In this document: one piece after another, positions 23,201 to 38,200 of the stretch
Position numbering within the stretch: position 1 is the stretch's first letter
Layout of the letters: the number at the start of each line of letters is the position of its first letter
From: Notamacropus eugenii
Lineage: Eukaryota > Chordata > Mammalia > Diprotodontia > Macropodidae
Direction of reading: 5' to 3'
Assembly (NCBI RefSeq): GCF_028372415.1
Contig: NC_092878.1
Span: forward strand, 27,448,903-27,512,902
DNA length: 64,000 nt
Made by a program: the position numbers and the translations under genes
Notes under the pieces: generated by a model
What the model was told of the DNA's origin: nothing
Databases searched by the model: none
Seen by the model: only the letters and a program-made list of their open reading frames with translations

Positions 23201-26200
23201 AAGAGTTTAACTATTGTTAATACACCCAGCTACTTGACACTCGTAGAAAGCGGGGCCATTATAAAACTGTTCAGATCCAACTTAAAATGTAACTGGTGCT
23301 GACGGAAAAGTCGTCTGCTAAGAGTAAAGAAAAACCCTGTGGATTTTAAAAAATGGAAATAAGAACTATTTTCTTAAAATGCATTCTCTAATCTAGAGAT
23401 ATGTCATCAGTCTAACACTGCTGAGTCTATGGTAAAGGATAGCTTTACTTGAGATCTCGGCCTTGTCTTGTAACACTAGGCTATTTAAATGCAGTTCTCT
23501 ATTTCCTCTTTTAAATCTCCGTCTGAATCTCGCTGCTCTCGACAACATCTTGCCAGTCTCAGAGCCCTTCTCTGCGCCACCGAATAAGACTAGATTTGTC
23601 TGTGATGTACTTGAAACTAATGGAATTTATCACTCAAATTTTTCTTTCTCTTTTGACAGAAATTAGCTAAAAAAGCCAACCTGACAGGAACTCCCCACAG
23701 TAATTCCAAGGTAAGCCTTCTAACAGTTTTCTGAAGAATTTAGGAATTTGCATATAATTGCTTAATTCCACATGTCTATATTCTAGTGCTCTTGTGGTTA
23801 AGCCAGTAAGCATCTAACACGATGTCTGAGATATGGTGGGTGCTCAAAAAAACTTAACTTAAACTATGTTTGGTTTGTCTTTTCCTTAGTAGGAGTTCTC
23901 AAACAGGTTAGCACGCACTTCTTTAAGATGTTCCCCTTTGGGGTATTCTGTGTGGACGTCTTCTGCTCCTTTTTCATCCTTCGTATTGGCCAGTGACTAG
24001 AGAGCCCCTGACTGTCCTTTGTACTCGTACTTGTGTTCCTAATCACCACAGTAACAAGGCTTCTGGTGTGGTTCCTGAAGTGCTATCATTCTTTGATCTT
24101 TTGTGGGGATAGGAAGATAATGAGATTAATTTGGAAACTCTCCATTCATACTAAAGGAATAAACTTTGCCAGTAAAACTTGATTTTTGTGGATTTACAGT
24201 TATTGGAAACCATTATATTAAAAACATGACAATGCTTTTTTTTTCTTCTTTAAGAAAAGTTCATCTAGCATGACAGTAATAACCCCTTTTCCTCAGAGAG
24301 GCAGGCCCTCTTCTACCTGCACTGCGGTCAGTCCGCGACGCTCACTTCGTACATCTCTTGGGACTGCGAATCGAAGTATCTTGTGTCAGAAACTGTTCAA
24401 GCCATCTACCCTATCAACTAACAAAATGAATGTCAGGTAAAGGAGAGCCCCTACATTGAACTATTTTAATCCTATCTAAAGGTCCTAATAATCCTGTTGC
24501 ATAATTATATTACCCACTTGTTAAGGTGGTAAAATATCAGGTGGGGATAAAAAAGAAAGTGCCATTTGCATGATTTTTTTAAAAAGTTACCTCAACTGAC
24601 TAGCCTCAGGATTGAGAGAATGCAGTATTTTGGATTTTTTGTTTTTGATCTTTTGATCTATACATACAGTTAATTACTAGAGAAAATAAGAAAATGGACC
24701 ACTGTAGTAAAATGGAAAGAAAACTAGTTTGGGAGTCAGAAATCTCAGCCAAAATTTCAGCCACCACCATCACCATGATCCAGTTTTAGCTTGTATACAT
24801 ACTCAGCAACGTGGTTGAAATATATTTGGCTCAGAACTATGACCTTCCAAACTTGGCCAAAAAAGCTTAGAGATATTAAAAGAACTGTGAATGCCAAGCA
24901 GACTCCCAGTAGCTCCAGTAATATCTTCTGGATGCTGTGATCAAAACTTCCAAGTTACTTTTTTCTCATTTAAATCAAAAGCTCCTAATCACCAGGCTTG
25001 GGTTATTTTCTTCAACCTACACAGTACAGTGAACTGCTTGTGAGCTAAAAATGCAGCTGTAACATCACATCTACACCTCTTTAAAAAACTAAACTACAAC
25101 CCCTGGGTTCTCTGATCCCTCCACCTCCTTGGGAAATTCTGAGACTTGAACAATGGTATATGACCAGAAGTACTATATTTAATTAGGGGTCATTCCCCTT
25201 ACCTTGAGGATTCCTAACAACCTATTTGTGGGACCTTGGGTAAATTATTTCATTTCTTTTGGCCTCATTTTCCTCTTCTGTAAAATGAGGGGATCATCCT
25301 AGATCATCTCTTGTTCTGTATTTTTGTAAAACCTCCTTGAACAGACTAAATTGGCAGCTACCTAGATGGCCTAAATTCTAGGTTCCTTCCCACTCTAGCA
25401 TGTTCTGTTGAAAGTCAGGACTTCTGAGTTCAAATTCTTACTCTGCCACTTAGCAGCCTTGTAAACTTGGGCAAGTCACTCAATTTCCCTGAACCTCAAT
25501 TTCCTCATTTCTAAAATGGGAATAATAATTTTTGCACTTCCTACCTCACAGGGCCCTTGGGAAGAAAGTCTTGTAAGTCTCAAAGCACTATGTAGAATTG
25601 AGTCCGAAGGGTTGCGTTCCCTCCTGCTTACCCTCACCTAGTCTCAGAGGGATGTGGACTGTTCCAGAAACATCTGGCTCATGAATGTATAAAAACTAAA
25701 AAATAATTTTTCCCTAAAACACAGTCTGGAGCCAATAATAACAATAATAATTATTATTATAATATCATCATAATATATAATATTATAATATGTCATGTTA
25801 TATTATTATTATATTTTGTTAGTATTCTATATGTAATAATTATAACTCTATGTTGCACTTTAAGTTTGCAAGGTGCTTTACAAATACCTTATTTCATACT
25901 TAGAACAGCTTTGGAAAGTGAGGGATGTTACTGTTATTCCCATTTTACAGATAAGGAAACTGAGCAGGCAGAGACTAAGTGACTTGCACTCACACATCTA
26001 GTGTCTAAGACCATATGTGAATTCACATCTTTCTGATTTGAGTTCTACACTCTATCTATGGTGTCACTTGGATCAAAAAAACATGCTAGGGTATTAAGAA
26101 GAAAAGTTATATACAACATAAGAGGATGAACTAGATGACCTTCAACTCTGAAATCCTATTTCTTAGTGGATTTGTGCTGGGTTGTCTTCTCTCATACCTT

Positions 26201-29200
26201 CCACTGTTTTTACCAATATTCAAGAGATTATATTAAAATAAATGTCTGTTTTCAGAACCGTAACAAATTTTCTACCTTCTCCCCAAAGAAGAAAAATCCA
26301 AAAAGTGAGAGTAGAATTTGGGTGGATGAGAAGGTTCTTTTGAAATGGTCTACTTTTAGGTGTCACTCCCTCACTGTGTGGTGAAACGGATGCTCCCTCA
26401 ACAAGTGAGCATGAGCAGATGGTGGGTGAGCCTCTCAGTAACAGTGTATTCCATTGTATTATTCTGTTAAGGTTCTCAGAGGCTACTAAAGATAATGAGC
26501 ACAAACGCTCACTGACCAAGACTCCAGCCAGAAAGTCTCCATATATCAGCATGCTTGACACCCAGCCTAAATGCCAGACTGTCCTGCTGAAGAATAAGGA
26601 AAAGGAAGCCAGTAAAGCCAAGGATGAACCTACTCCAGGTACTGTTTGCTTTGTGTTATTTTGTCTTTCCCCTCTAACAAAAAAAAAGCCAATTAGCTTC
26701 CTGGATCTTTCATGTATACTTGTTCACCTAAAGTTTCTTCCAGCAGGCATAATCATTAGTTACCTTCAGAACAGCAAATATTTCACACAAAAATGAACCT
26801 CTACCTGCTGGGGGAAATGCCAGATGCTCACAAATACTGAATCAACCTTGCTTTCTAGATTCCAAAGATGTGGCCCAGAGATTGAGCGGCACCTCTCTGG
26901 GGCTATATTAAACATTCACATTCTTTTTTCCAATTATATGTAAATATTTTAACATTTGTTTTTGAAAATTTTGAGTTCTAAATTCTTCCCCCCACCTCCA
27001 CCCCTCTTTGAGAAGCTAAGCAAGTCTGACAGAGGTTATGCATTAACATCCATATCTTACAAGAAATACTGCCATTGATCCTAATAGACTCTTCTTGAAC
27101 ACGGCAAGATCCAAGCCCAGAAAGTCCCACACTGGCAGCTGCTCATGGAATAAATTCTGCATCTTGAACTGTATTCTAAAGTAAACTGTACAAACTAAAG
27201 TTCAGCTTGAACTAACTGCAACCAAACCCCCTTCTGCAGACACTGAGTATGGTTCTCTTTAGTTATAGCTTCTGGCTGCAAAGAACATTGGAGTGATGAT
27301 CTGAAGGCTGCAAAGGTCTCCACACAAAGACAACAGAAGAAAGAAGGTTTATTCGTGGGAGGCTTTCTTCACAATTTAGGCCCCAACAGCCTGGAAATTC
27401 ATGATGTGTGGTTCAATGACAATTTCAAAAGTGCCTCCTAAACATCACCCTTTTTCCTTATCTTAGCCCAGCGGGCAAACAACCCTTTGTTTAATGGACC
27501 AAAATACCTTGGTTTGAGGCAGTGTGGTGAGTCAGGAAGACTCTAGTTTGGGTCTTGTCTCTTAACATACGGACTCAGACAGGTCACTTGACATGAGTCT
27601 TTAAGACCACGGCAGGCACCTGTCTGGTAGATACAGGTCTAGTTCAAAAAAGAAACAAGCCAGATGAGTTCAAGCTTCAAGACCATCAGGCTAGTAAAGG
27701 AATGGCCCCTGCACCTCTCCTGTCCCTAGCCCTGCACACCTGCACTGCATAAGGGTACAAAGAGAGCAAAGCCAGGAGGCTTAAAGGGAAGGCCTGCCTT
27801 GGAAACATGGACAAAGCACCCCCAAGACCAGATGAGGTCAATATGACAAAAATCACCACCTAAATCAATTTACTTCTGTGGTGCCATACTGAACCACCAA
27901 AGGGTTACTTTATAGACCTAGGAGAAAATTCCAATAAAATTCATCTGGAGGAACAAAAGTTGAAGAACCCTTAGGGGAAATAAAGGGAACAGGTGGGGGG
28001 AAGGGGGCTCAATAGTACCAGAGTCCTAACTATGCTGGAAAATAATAATCATGGAAACTATTTGGCACAATATAAAAAAATGGAAAAGCTGGTTAAGTAT
28101 ACGACATGTTGAAGCAAACAAATAGCAGTGCATAGTATTTGATAAAGCCAAACACCCTAACTTTTGCAGTAAGGTCTCACTTCACAACAAAAACTGCTGA
28201 GAAAACTGGGAAATAACTGTGTAGAAATTAGGTGGAGACCAGTGCCTCACACCAAATATGAAAATAAACTCTGAAAGCATACTTGCCGTAGACATACAAA
28301 GTTACCTCATAAACAGGGCAGAGAAGGAGATACACATGAAAACGATGACTAGAGAAAAATTCTTGACCAAATAAGGCGTAGAGAAGATGACTAAATGTTT
28401 TGGGGAGATATGACTGAAAAATAAGGCCCAGTGGCTAATTATTTACTCTTTCTACCGTATAGCCTTTTGTTGATTCTGTTTCCCCTTTTTATCAAGTTTA
28501 GACCGCTTAAATATGTTGCTTTCTCAAGACAAGATAGCGTTATTTTGAAAAGCCTAGGACTGTGGGAGTGATTGATGTGCTATTTACCAATCTTGTATTT
28601 GTTCTTGTCGTTTTTAGCTGTTACCCCATTCAAGTTTACAGCTGAGGCAGCACAGACTCCAGTCAGTAATAAGAAACCAGTATTTGATCTCAAAGCAAGT
28701 CTTTCCCGTCCACTTCGCTATGAGCCACACAAAGGTATGTCATGATAGTGTATTTTGTATGGGGCATGCAAAGAATACACCTCTTAAAAAGTTCTACCAT
28801 CGTGAAGATTCAAAGACTTTGTCTAAAAATGAGAAAGCTATCCACTGTTTCAACGTGGTAGTAGTTTCATTACTGGCTGACTAACTACAAGTATCCTTAG
28901 AAATGTCATTACACACCCATCTGTCAAAATTAAAAACTAGTACCTATTTTATCCAGTTGTCGAAGAATTGCCTGGAAAGAAAATCACAAAATTCTCCTGA
29001 AAGGAATAAGACTGATTTACATGTTGTTTTTTTCTCTTCAGGCTAATGGTTGCTAAATTGGTAGATTGGAACAAGTAGGTATAGTGGGTCTAGATTTGAC
29101 CTAGTGTTTAGTAAAACATCTTATGATGTTTTTGTGGGAAAGATGGAGAGCTGTGGACTATACGATAGAACAGTAAGATGGCCTTGGAACTGGTTGAATG

Positions 29201-32200
29201 TCTGGGCTCGAAGAGTTGTCATTGATGACCCAATATCAGTGTGGAAGGTGTCCAGTGGGGAGCACTGGAGATCTATGCATGGCCTTGGGCTATTTTAACA
29301 TTTTCCTGATGATGTAAGATAGAGGTATAAACCACATCCTTATCGAATTTTAAATGCCACACAACTGGGAGGCATAGCTACCACAGTGAATGACAGGATC
29401 AAAAAAGATTGTTATAGACTACAATATGGGGCTGAATGTAAAGTCCTACTTGCATGTGATTCAAAAGTCAGCTTCATAAGTGCAGGGGAAGGTGGAGAAG
29501 TATGGCTGGATAGGAGTTTCTGTGAAAAAGATCTGAGAGTTGTAGTGGCCCACAAGCTCCATACAAATCAACCCTCCATACTGTGATAAGACAACTAAAA
29601 AAGTTTGTGGGATTTGGAGCTGAGTAAAGGGTAGTATAACCTCCAGGAGGAGGGGGAGTGATGATCTGACTAGCCCGTGCCCTGGCCAAACCCATTTTGG
29701 AAAATGCTTTTCAGTTCTGCACTGCATAATTTGGGAAGGACACTAAGAAGTCAGAGAATATCCAGAGGCAGGGAGCCAAAATTGTGATGGACTTCCAGGT
29801 AACACTGGATGGGGATCAACCAGAGAGATGACGCACCCTCAGGCTGAAGAAGAGACAGGACAGCTATTTTCAAGTATACGAAGGGCTATCATATGAAAGG
29901 GGAATGAATTTTTTTTCTATTGGCCCTAAAAGGCAGAACTAAGAACAGTTGGTAAAAGTTGCAAATTTAGCTTGACATAAAGAACATTAACACTAATAAC
30001 TAGGACTTACTAATAACTGGAGCTATCGATTGTATGGGATGAAGACAGAGTGGACAAGATTGATTGCATAAAACTAAAAAGCGTTTGTCCAAATGAAACC
30101 AATGCAGTTAAAATAGAAGGGAAACAGTTAACAAGGAAAAAAATCTTTGAAGAACATTTATCTGACAAAAGTCTCATTTCCAAGGAACTGACTGAAATTT
30201 TAAAAAGCAAGAGACATTCCCCCATTGCTAAATGATCAAAGGATATGAACAGGCAGTTTTCAATGGAAGAAATCTAAGCTATCAACAACCACATAAAAAA
30301 AATTTTCCAGATTGGAGAAATGCAAACTTAAAGCAATTCTAAGATTCTTCCTCATTCCTATCTGATTGTCAAAGATGACAAAAAACGAAACTGACAGAAT
30401 TTGAAGGGGCTATGGAAAAATAGGTATGTACATTAATGCCCTGTTGGAACTTGTGAATTGGTTTGGCCCTTCTGGAAAGCATTTTGGAATTATGCCCATA
30501 AGGTCATTAAATTGTGCGTACCCTTTGAACCAGTGATACTACTTCCTAGACCTATATGCCAAAGAGGTCAAAGAAAGGAAAAGGACCAATATATACGAAA
30601 TTATTTATAGTAGCTCTTTTTTGGTGGCAAAGAACTGGAAAGAATGGCAAAGCATATTATGGTATATGAATGTAATGAAATGTTATTGTACCATGAGAAA
30701 CCTGGGAAGACTTGTGAGCTGATGTGAAGTAAAGTGTGCAGAACCTGGAGAATAATTTATACAATGACAACATGGTGAAGACTAATAACTTTGAAAGATT
30801 TTTAAGAACTGTGATTAATACAGTAACCACCAATGATTCCAGAGGACAGATGAAGAATTTTTGGACATAGTCAATATGGAAATTGGTTTTCCTTAACTAT
30901 GCTTACTCATTAAAAGGGTTTTTCTCTCTCTGTTCTCCAAGGAAGAGGGACATAATAGGGAGAAAGAGACTAAGGATAGGGTTCCCCAAAAATTGAGAAC
31001 ATTAGGAATTACAGACAAGCAAGACAATTTTGAAAGTTACATGTTGGAGGGGTGGAGATGGTGGAGTACAAACGGATTTCCCTGAGCTCTCCCCCAAAGC
31101 CCTCTAAATACCTGTAAAAAATGACTCTAAACAAATTCTAGAGCTATAGAACCCACAAAATGACATAGTGAAACAAATACCCATGCCAGGACAACCTGGA
31201 AAGTCAACAGGAAAGGTCTTGTTGCACCAGGCAGGGAGCAGAGCACAGTCTGGCGTGGGCCACACTGGCATAGATGGGCCAGAACAAGCCTCAGGGGACT
31301 GAATCATTAACAGCTGTGACAGTTTCCAGACTTCTCAACCCACAAACACCAAAAAGGTCAGTGAGAAAACTCTGGGACCCAGGTGAAAGGAGTATGCAGT
31401 CTGACTGGGTTAGGCCCCAGCCCCAGGGTGGTGGGGGTGGTGGCAGTGCTGGTCAGTGGCAGCAACAAAAGCTGTGCTTCCAGAGCTCTGGGCCCACAGA
31501 CAGTGGGGGATCGGTACACCCAACCCCACTCCCACTGGAAGCAAAGTTCTACCTTGACAAAGAGTTAGAAAGTGAAGTATTTGGCTGGGAAGATGAGTAA
31601 ACATCATAGAAGAACTCAAGACTATAGAATCTTATTTTAATGACAAGGAGGCTTAGGACATACAACCAGAGGAGGACAGCAGAGTCAAAGATCCTACATC
31701 AAAAGCCTCCAAGAGGAATAGGAATCCAAAGGGCATAGGCCATGGAGGAGCTCAAAAAGATTTTTGAAAATCAAATAATAGAATTAGAGGAAAAACTGGG
31801 AAGAGAAATGAGAGTGATGCAAGAAAATCATGAAAAGTGAGTCAACAGCAAAAAATACTGAAGAAAATAACACCTTGAATGCCAGGCCTAGAGGCCTGTG
31901 GGCTACCCGAGTCTTCCCTTACCTCTATTGGAGGTCTTCGGCTGGCCAAACCGGATGCTCGTATGAGAGAAAGGACGTTCCAGAGTCGAACAAGGGTTGA
32001 GCTTTATTTCAGGGTCTAGTTACAAGTGCAGGGGAATTCTTCCTTAGGAGGGAGCGAAGAATCTCCCAAGGAGGCAAAGATCTTACAATAAGAGATTGGA
32101 AGTAGAAGTGTAAGTGGGGAGAGAGGGGGAGGGGAGAGAGGAGAGAGGAAAAGCGGAGCCTTGTTGTCCTCACACGTGGCCCCTCCGCCCCAGAGAACTT

Positions 32201-35200
32201 TCAGGCTTTCCTGATCCTCCTTAAGCTCTCCAGCCGCATAGTTTGCATCTGAATACCGTGCTGTTAGGTGTGCCCAGATCCGGGACAATCTCGAGGGCGG
32301 GGAGAGCTCTCTCCCATCACGTCTCTCACGGGAAGAGGCGGAAATACACGAGATAGCTCGGTTCACCTCGATTCCCAGTCGTTTTCCTGGGGGGCCTTGT
32401 GAGAACTCTAAGATTTAGAAGTTCCCACCTTTACCCGCCCGAGACTGTCCACATGGAATTAAGCTTCCATACCCAGCACTTGAAAACTAGACTAACCCAA
32501 TGGCAAAAGAAGTCTAAAAAGCCAGTGAGGAGAAGAATGACTTAAAAAGCAGAATTGAACAAATGGAAAAGAAGGTCCAAAAGCTGACTAAAGAAAATAA
32601 TTTCTTCAAAATTAGAATGGAGGAAATGGAAGCTAATAATTTTATGAGAAATCAAGAAATTATAAAACAGAACCAAAAGAACAAAAAAATAGAAGAAAAT
32701 GTGAAATGTCTCATTGGAAAAACCACTGACCTGGAATATAGATCCAGGAGAGGCAATTTAACATTTTTTAAAAATTTTATTTCCTTCTCTAGCTCATTTT
32801 ATTTCTTTATTTTTTTCAATTTTACATGTTTATTTTAAGTTTTCAGCATTCATTTCCACAAAATTTTGAGTTCCAGATTTTCTCTCCATCTCTCCCCACC
32901 CCAAAACACCTTGCATTCTGATTACCCCTCCCACCATTCTGCCCTCCCTTCTGACACCCCTCTCTTCCCTTATCCCTATCTTCTCTCTTGTCCTGTAGGG
33001 CAAGATAAATAACTTAAAAATTATAGGACTTCCTGAAAGCCATGATCAAAAAAACAGCCTAGACATCATCTTCCAAGCATTTATCAAAGAAAACTGCCCT
33101 GATATTCTAGAACCAGAGGGCAAAATAGAAATTGAAAGAATCCACCCATCACTTCTGGAAAGAAAAGGAAAACTTCTAGGAATATCATAGCCCAATTCCA
33201 AAGTTCCTAGGTCAAGGAGAAAATACTACAAGCAACCAGAAAGAAACAATTCAAGTATTGTGGAAATACAATTAGGATAACACAAGGTCTGGCAGCTTCT
33301 ACATTAAGGGATCAAAGGGTTTAGAATATGATTATTCCAGAGGTCAGAGGAGCTAGAATTAAAACCAAGAATCACCTTCCCAGCAAAACTGAGTATAATC
33401 CTTCAGGGGAAAAAAATGGACATTAAATAAAATAGAGAATTTTCAAGCATTCTTGATGAAAAGAACAGAGCTGAATAGAAAATTTGACTTTTAAATACAA
33501 GAATCAAGAGAAGCATGAACATGTAAACAGCAAAGAGAAATCATAAGAGACTTATTAAAGTTGAAGTGTTTACATTTCTGTATGGAAAAATGATGTTTAT
33601 AACTCATGAGACCTTTTTCAGTATTAGGGTAGTTGGAGGAGATAGATAGATGGCACAGGGTAAGTCAGAAATGAAGGGATGATATCTAAAAAATAAAGTT
33701 AAGGGGTGAAAGAGCCATATATTGGGAGCAGAAAGGGAGACATAGAATGGGGTAAATTATCTCACATAAAAGAGGCAAGAAAAAGGATTTACAATGGAAG
33801 GAAAGAGGGGGGAGGTGAGAAGGAATGAGTGAATCTTACTCTCATCAGATTTGGCTTAAGGAGGGAATAAAGTACACACTCAATTGGGTATGTTACTCTA
33901 CAGGAAAGTAGGGGTGGAAAGGAATAAGAAGGGGGATGAAAGAAAGGAGGGCAGATTTGGGGACCAGTAGTTAGAAGCAAAGACTTTAGAAAAGTGGACA
34001 GGTTCAAAGGAGAAAATAGAATAATTAGAATAATCAGGATAGGATGGAGGAAAATATAGTTAGTCTTTTACAACATGACTATTATGGAGGTGTTTTGCAT
34101 AACTACACATTTATAACCTATTTTGAATTGTTTGCCTTCTCAATGGGGTGGGGAGGGAAGAAGGGAGAGAATATGGAACTCAGAGTTTTAAAAACATGTT
34201 AAAAAATTGTTTTTAGATGCACCTGGGAAATAAGATATACAAGCAATGGGATATAAAAATCTATCTTGCCTTTCAAGAAAGTAAAGAAGGGGATAAAAAG
34301 GGGGGGATGATAAAAGGGAGGACAGACTGGGAGAAGGGGAAATCAGTATGCATGCTGTCTTGGGTGGGGGGAAGGAAAAGATGGGAAGAAAATTTGGAAC
34401 TCAAAATCTTGTGGAAATGAATGTTGAAAACTAAAAACAAATAAATTTAAATCTTAAAAAAAGGCATTACATGTTGAAATTATTAAACTTTAAAAGAAAA
34501 GCAAGTTCCACATAGTAGTGATTTGCAGGTACATATACAAGCTATGGAAAGTTATTTTTATTTGATGTTTAAATTTGAATTTTTTTTTAATTTTGTTTTC
34601 AGTGTTCTACAATCACTTCCATATATTTTAGATTTTTTCCCTCCCTTCCCTCCACCTCCCCACTCCCTCTCTGAGAAGGTGTACAATTTTATATAGGTTC
34701 TACACATGCATTCCTATTAAATACATTTTCACCTTAGTCATGTTGCATAGAAGAATTAAAATGAATGGGAGAAATCATAAAACAAACCAAAACATAATAC
34801 AAAAGAAAATGATCTGCTTCATTCTGCAATCGAATTCCATAGTTCTTTCCCTGGATGTGGAAGGCATTTTGCCTTGAGACTGTTGGGAATTATTTAGGTC
34901 CTTGCATTGCTGTGAAGGGCTACATCTACCAGAAAAATTCCTCACACACTATGGTTGTTGTTGTATACAAAGTTCTCCTGGTTCTGCTCCTTTCACTCAG
35001 CATCAGATCATGTAAGTCTTTCCAGGCCTCTCTGAAGTTCTCCTATTCATCATTTCTTATAGCACAATAGTATTCCATTACATTCGTATACCACAGTTTA
35101 TTCAGCCATTCCCCAATTGATGAGCATCTCCTTGATTTCCAGTCTTTGGCCACCAGAAAGAGAGCTGCTATAAATATTTTTGTACATGTGGGACCCTTTC

Positions 35201-38200
35201 CCATTTTTATGATCTCTTGGGGACACAGTCCTAGAAGTGATATTGCTGGGTCAAAGGGTATGCACATTTTTGTAGCCCTTTGGGCATAGTTCCAAATTGC
35301 TCTCCAGAATGGTTGGATCAGCTCACAGCTCCACCAACAATGAATTAGTGTTCCAACTCTCCCACATCTTCTCCACCATTTATCCTCTTCCTGTTTTGTC
35401 ATGTTAGCCAATCTGAAAGGTGTGATGTGGTATCTCAGAATTGTTTTGATTTGCATCTCTCTAATCAATAGTGATTTGGAGCATTTTTTTATATTATAGA
35501 TAGCTTTAGTTTCTTCCTCTGAAAACTGCCTGTTCATATCCTTTGACCACTTATCAATTGGGGAATGACTTGCATTCTTGTGCATTTGACTCAGTTCTCT
35601 ATGTATTTTAGAAATGAGGCCTTTATCACAGACACTAGTTGCAAAAATTCTTTCCCAATTTTCTGCTTCTCTCCTAATCTTGGTTGCATTGGGTTTGGTT
35701 GTGCAAAACCTTTTCAGTTTAATGTAATCAAAATTATCCATTTTGCACTTCATAATGCTTTCTATCTCTTGTTTAGTCAAAAATTCTTCCCTTCTCCATA
35801 AATTAGATAAATATACTATCCCTTGCTCCACTAATTTGTTTATAGTATCCATCTTTATACCTAGATCATGTACGCATTTGGACTTTATACTTGTGTATGG
35901 TGTCAGGCATTGGTCTATGCCTCGTTTCTGCCACGCTGTTATCCAGTTTTCCCAGCGATTTTTGTCAGACAGTGAGTTCTTATTCCAGAAGCTGGGGTCT
36001 TTGGATTTATAAAACACTAGATTGCTAGATTCATTGACTACTATGTCTTGAGTACCTAACCTATTCCACTTGTCTACCCTTGTGTTTCTTAGACAGTACC
36101 AAGTGGTTTTGATAATTGCTGCTTTATAATACAGTTTGAGATCTGGTAGAGCTAGGGTGAATTCTTTTTTTAAACTTCAAACAAAACTTTGAGGTTAGTG
36201 GGATCTTCCCAGAAATCTTCTAGCAAAAACTAGCAGACCACTTGTGTCAGGTGTGCTGTGATAGAGATTCTTCATTGTTTATGGATTGGATTAGGTGGCG
36301 CCCAAGGACCTTTCAAGTCTTAATTTCTGTGACCAGCATAGTTACTTACCCTAGTTTTGTTTGGAATAACATTTGGACATTGTAAGTAAAGAGAGACAGG
36401 AATCTGAGACCAACATATCTAAGTAAAAGCACAATTGAGGGCTACATACAAAATTTGAAAATGGGTTGTAAGCTGGGAGAAGAGTAAAAATATTGTGCTG
36501 ATATCCACTATATCCTCAGCACATTTCAACAGCTACCTGTGCTGCAGAAACTATTATAATTCTTTTTATGTTTCATTAGAAGCAATATTAAACATTAATC
36601 CAAACACATTTGTTTAATACTATTTACACAGAAATTTATTAATTTCAATGTATAAAGCATCATGAAATATTTTCAGTGTCACCTCTTAAGTCCTCAAAAG
36701 AATTCACCATCCATTTGCTCACTCCTTTTTCCTCATGTAACTGTTGTATACACTTTATTCTTCTGATTCTGTATTATATCATAAAGGTCTTCCTAGGTTT
36801 CTTTCTATTCCCTGTATGTACCCATATCAATTGATTTATGCTATTATCTTACGTTTCATGTACCATAACTTAGGATCAGGGCTTCATAGAACAACTAGTG
36901 ATGGAAGGGACCCCAGAAGTCATCTAGACCAACCCTTTCCCATTACCGTTAGGAGAGTGAGGCCAGAGACAGAGATGCTCGCTCCAGATCACACAGATAG
37001 TATGGCTCTGAGAGGGGCTGTGAACCTCTTAATTCCAGAGCCTGTGGTCTCTGCTGCTTTGTGCTTTATTTAACCATTCTCCTGTTGCTAGATGTTTCGT
37101 TTGCTTATGAGGTTTGTTTCTTTCCAATTACATATCATGCTGCTAGGAAAATCTTTGAACATGCAGCTCTAAAAAAAATAACTGTCCACTTATATTCATA
37201 ACCAAAGGCATTTGGGTCAAACATTTTTTGTTATTACTGCCAGATTGCTTCCCGGTAATTTAATGTTTTAAATTCTGCCAGCCATGAATGAACATGCTTG
37301 TTTGCCACAACCATGCTAATACTGAGTTTCATTGCTTTTCATTATTTTTGCCAATTTGGTGGGTATAAGGTGGTACTTCAAAGTTGTTTTGAATTTAGAG
37401 GCAAATGTTTTTTCCACGTGTTTATTAATCATTGTATTTCATCTTTTGAAAATTCTCTTCCTATTTTTTTATTATTTATGTCAAAAGGTATTTAGGTATT
37501 ACCACTGACACATATTTTAGGTGTCCAATTTATGTTAATGTTTGTGGACATATGTCATTTAAATGACCATAAATATTTTTCTTAATCTATTTTTTTAGTT
37601 ACATAGCTCTCAGGTGTGGTTTGGTTTGGTTTTTTAAATTTCAATATACTCCAGCACATCTGTCTTGTCTCCTGTAATTCTATTTGTTAAATCAAAAAAA
37701 TAGTCTCCTTCCATAGTTTTGAGATAACTTTTATTCTGTTTTCTCCCATCTCTTCCAGATCTGTGAATGTTTGTACCTCACCTATTTAGAATTCACAGAG
37801 CTATGCCATATGAATCTAAATTCCTTTCTTGTCAAACTGACAACTAATTTTACAAAGTACCATTGTTCACAACATTTAGTTAAAGGTACAGCTCTCCGGT
37901 CTATAGTTTTAGAAAATATCTGTTAAAATAGATTGGGTAGGTTGGATTTTGCCCTTGGGGTTATAGACTGACCCTAAAATGTGGAAGTGTCTCCTTGAGA
38001 GAGGTACTTATTATATACTTAGTGAACCCTTGAGAATTAATTATAAAACTAGTTGAAATAATTAACAACTTTAGCAAAGTTGCAGGACACAAGATAAGCC
38101 CACATAAATTATCAGCATTTCTATATATTACTAACAAAAGCAAGAGATAGAAAGAAAAATTCCATTTAAAATAACTGTGGAGAATATCAGTGGCAGTCTA

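Larger units (their letters stand above)
31046..34215 (+). mobile_element. HAL1-like (half-L1) element, sense
   Basis: A 5'UTR-like start (31046-31590) leads into ORF1: coiled-coil text at 32563-32760 ([20 protein letters not shown]) and an RRM-type block from 33005 ([11 protein letters not shown]). A GA-rich 3' region runs to 'atatggaactcagagtttta' with no ORF2 between. It is interrupted by a solo LTR (31880-32478) and by an antisense L1 tail (about 32765-33000). Confidence 0.75.

Noticed and set aside
34580-36160. Intact, active L1
   Set aside because: Only the ORF2 C-terminus is present; no endonuclease, reverse transcriptase core or ORF1.
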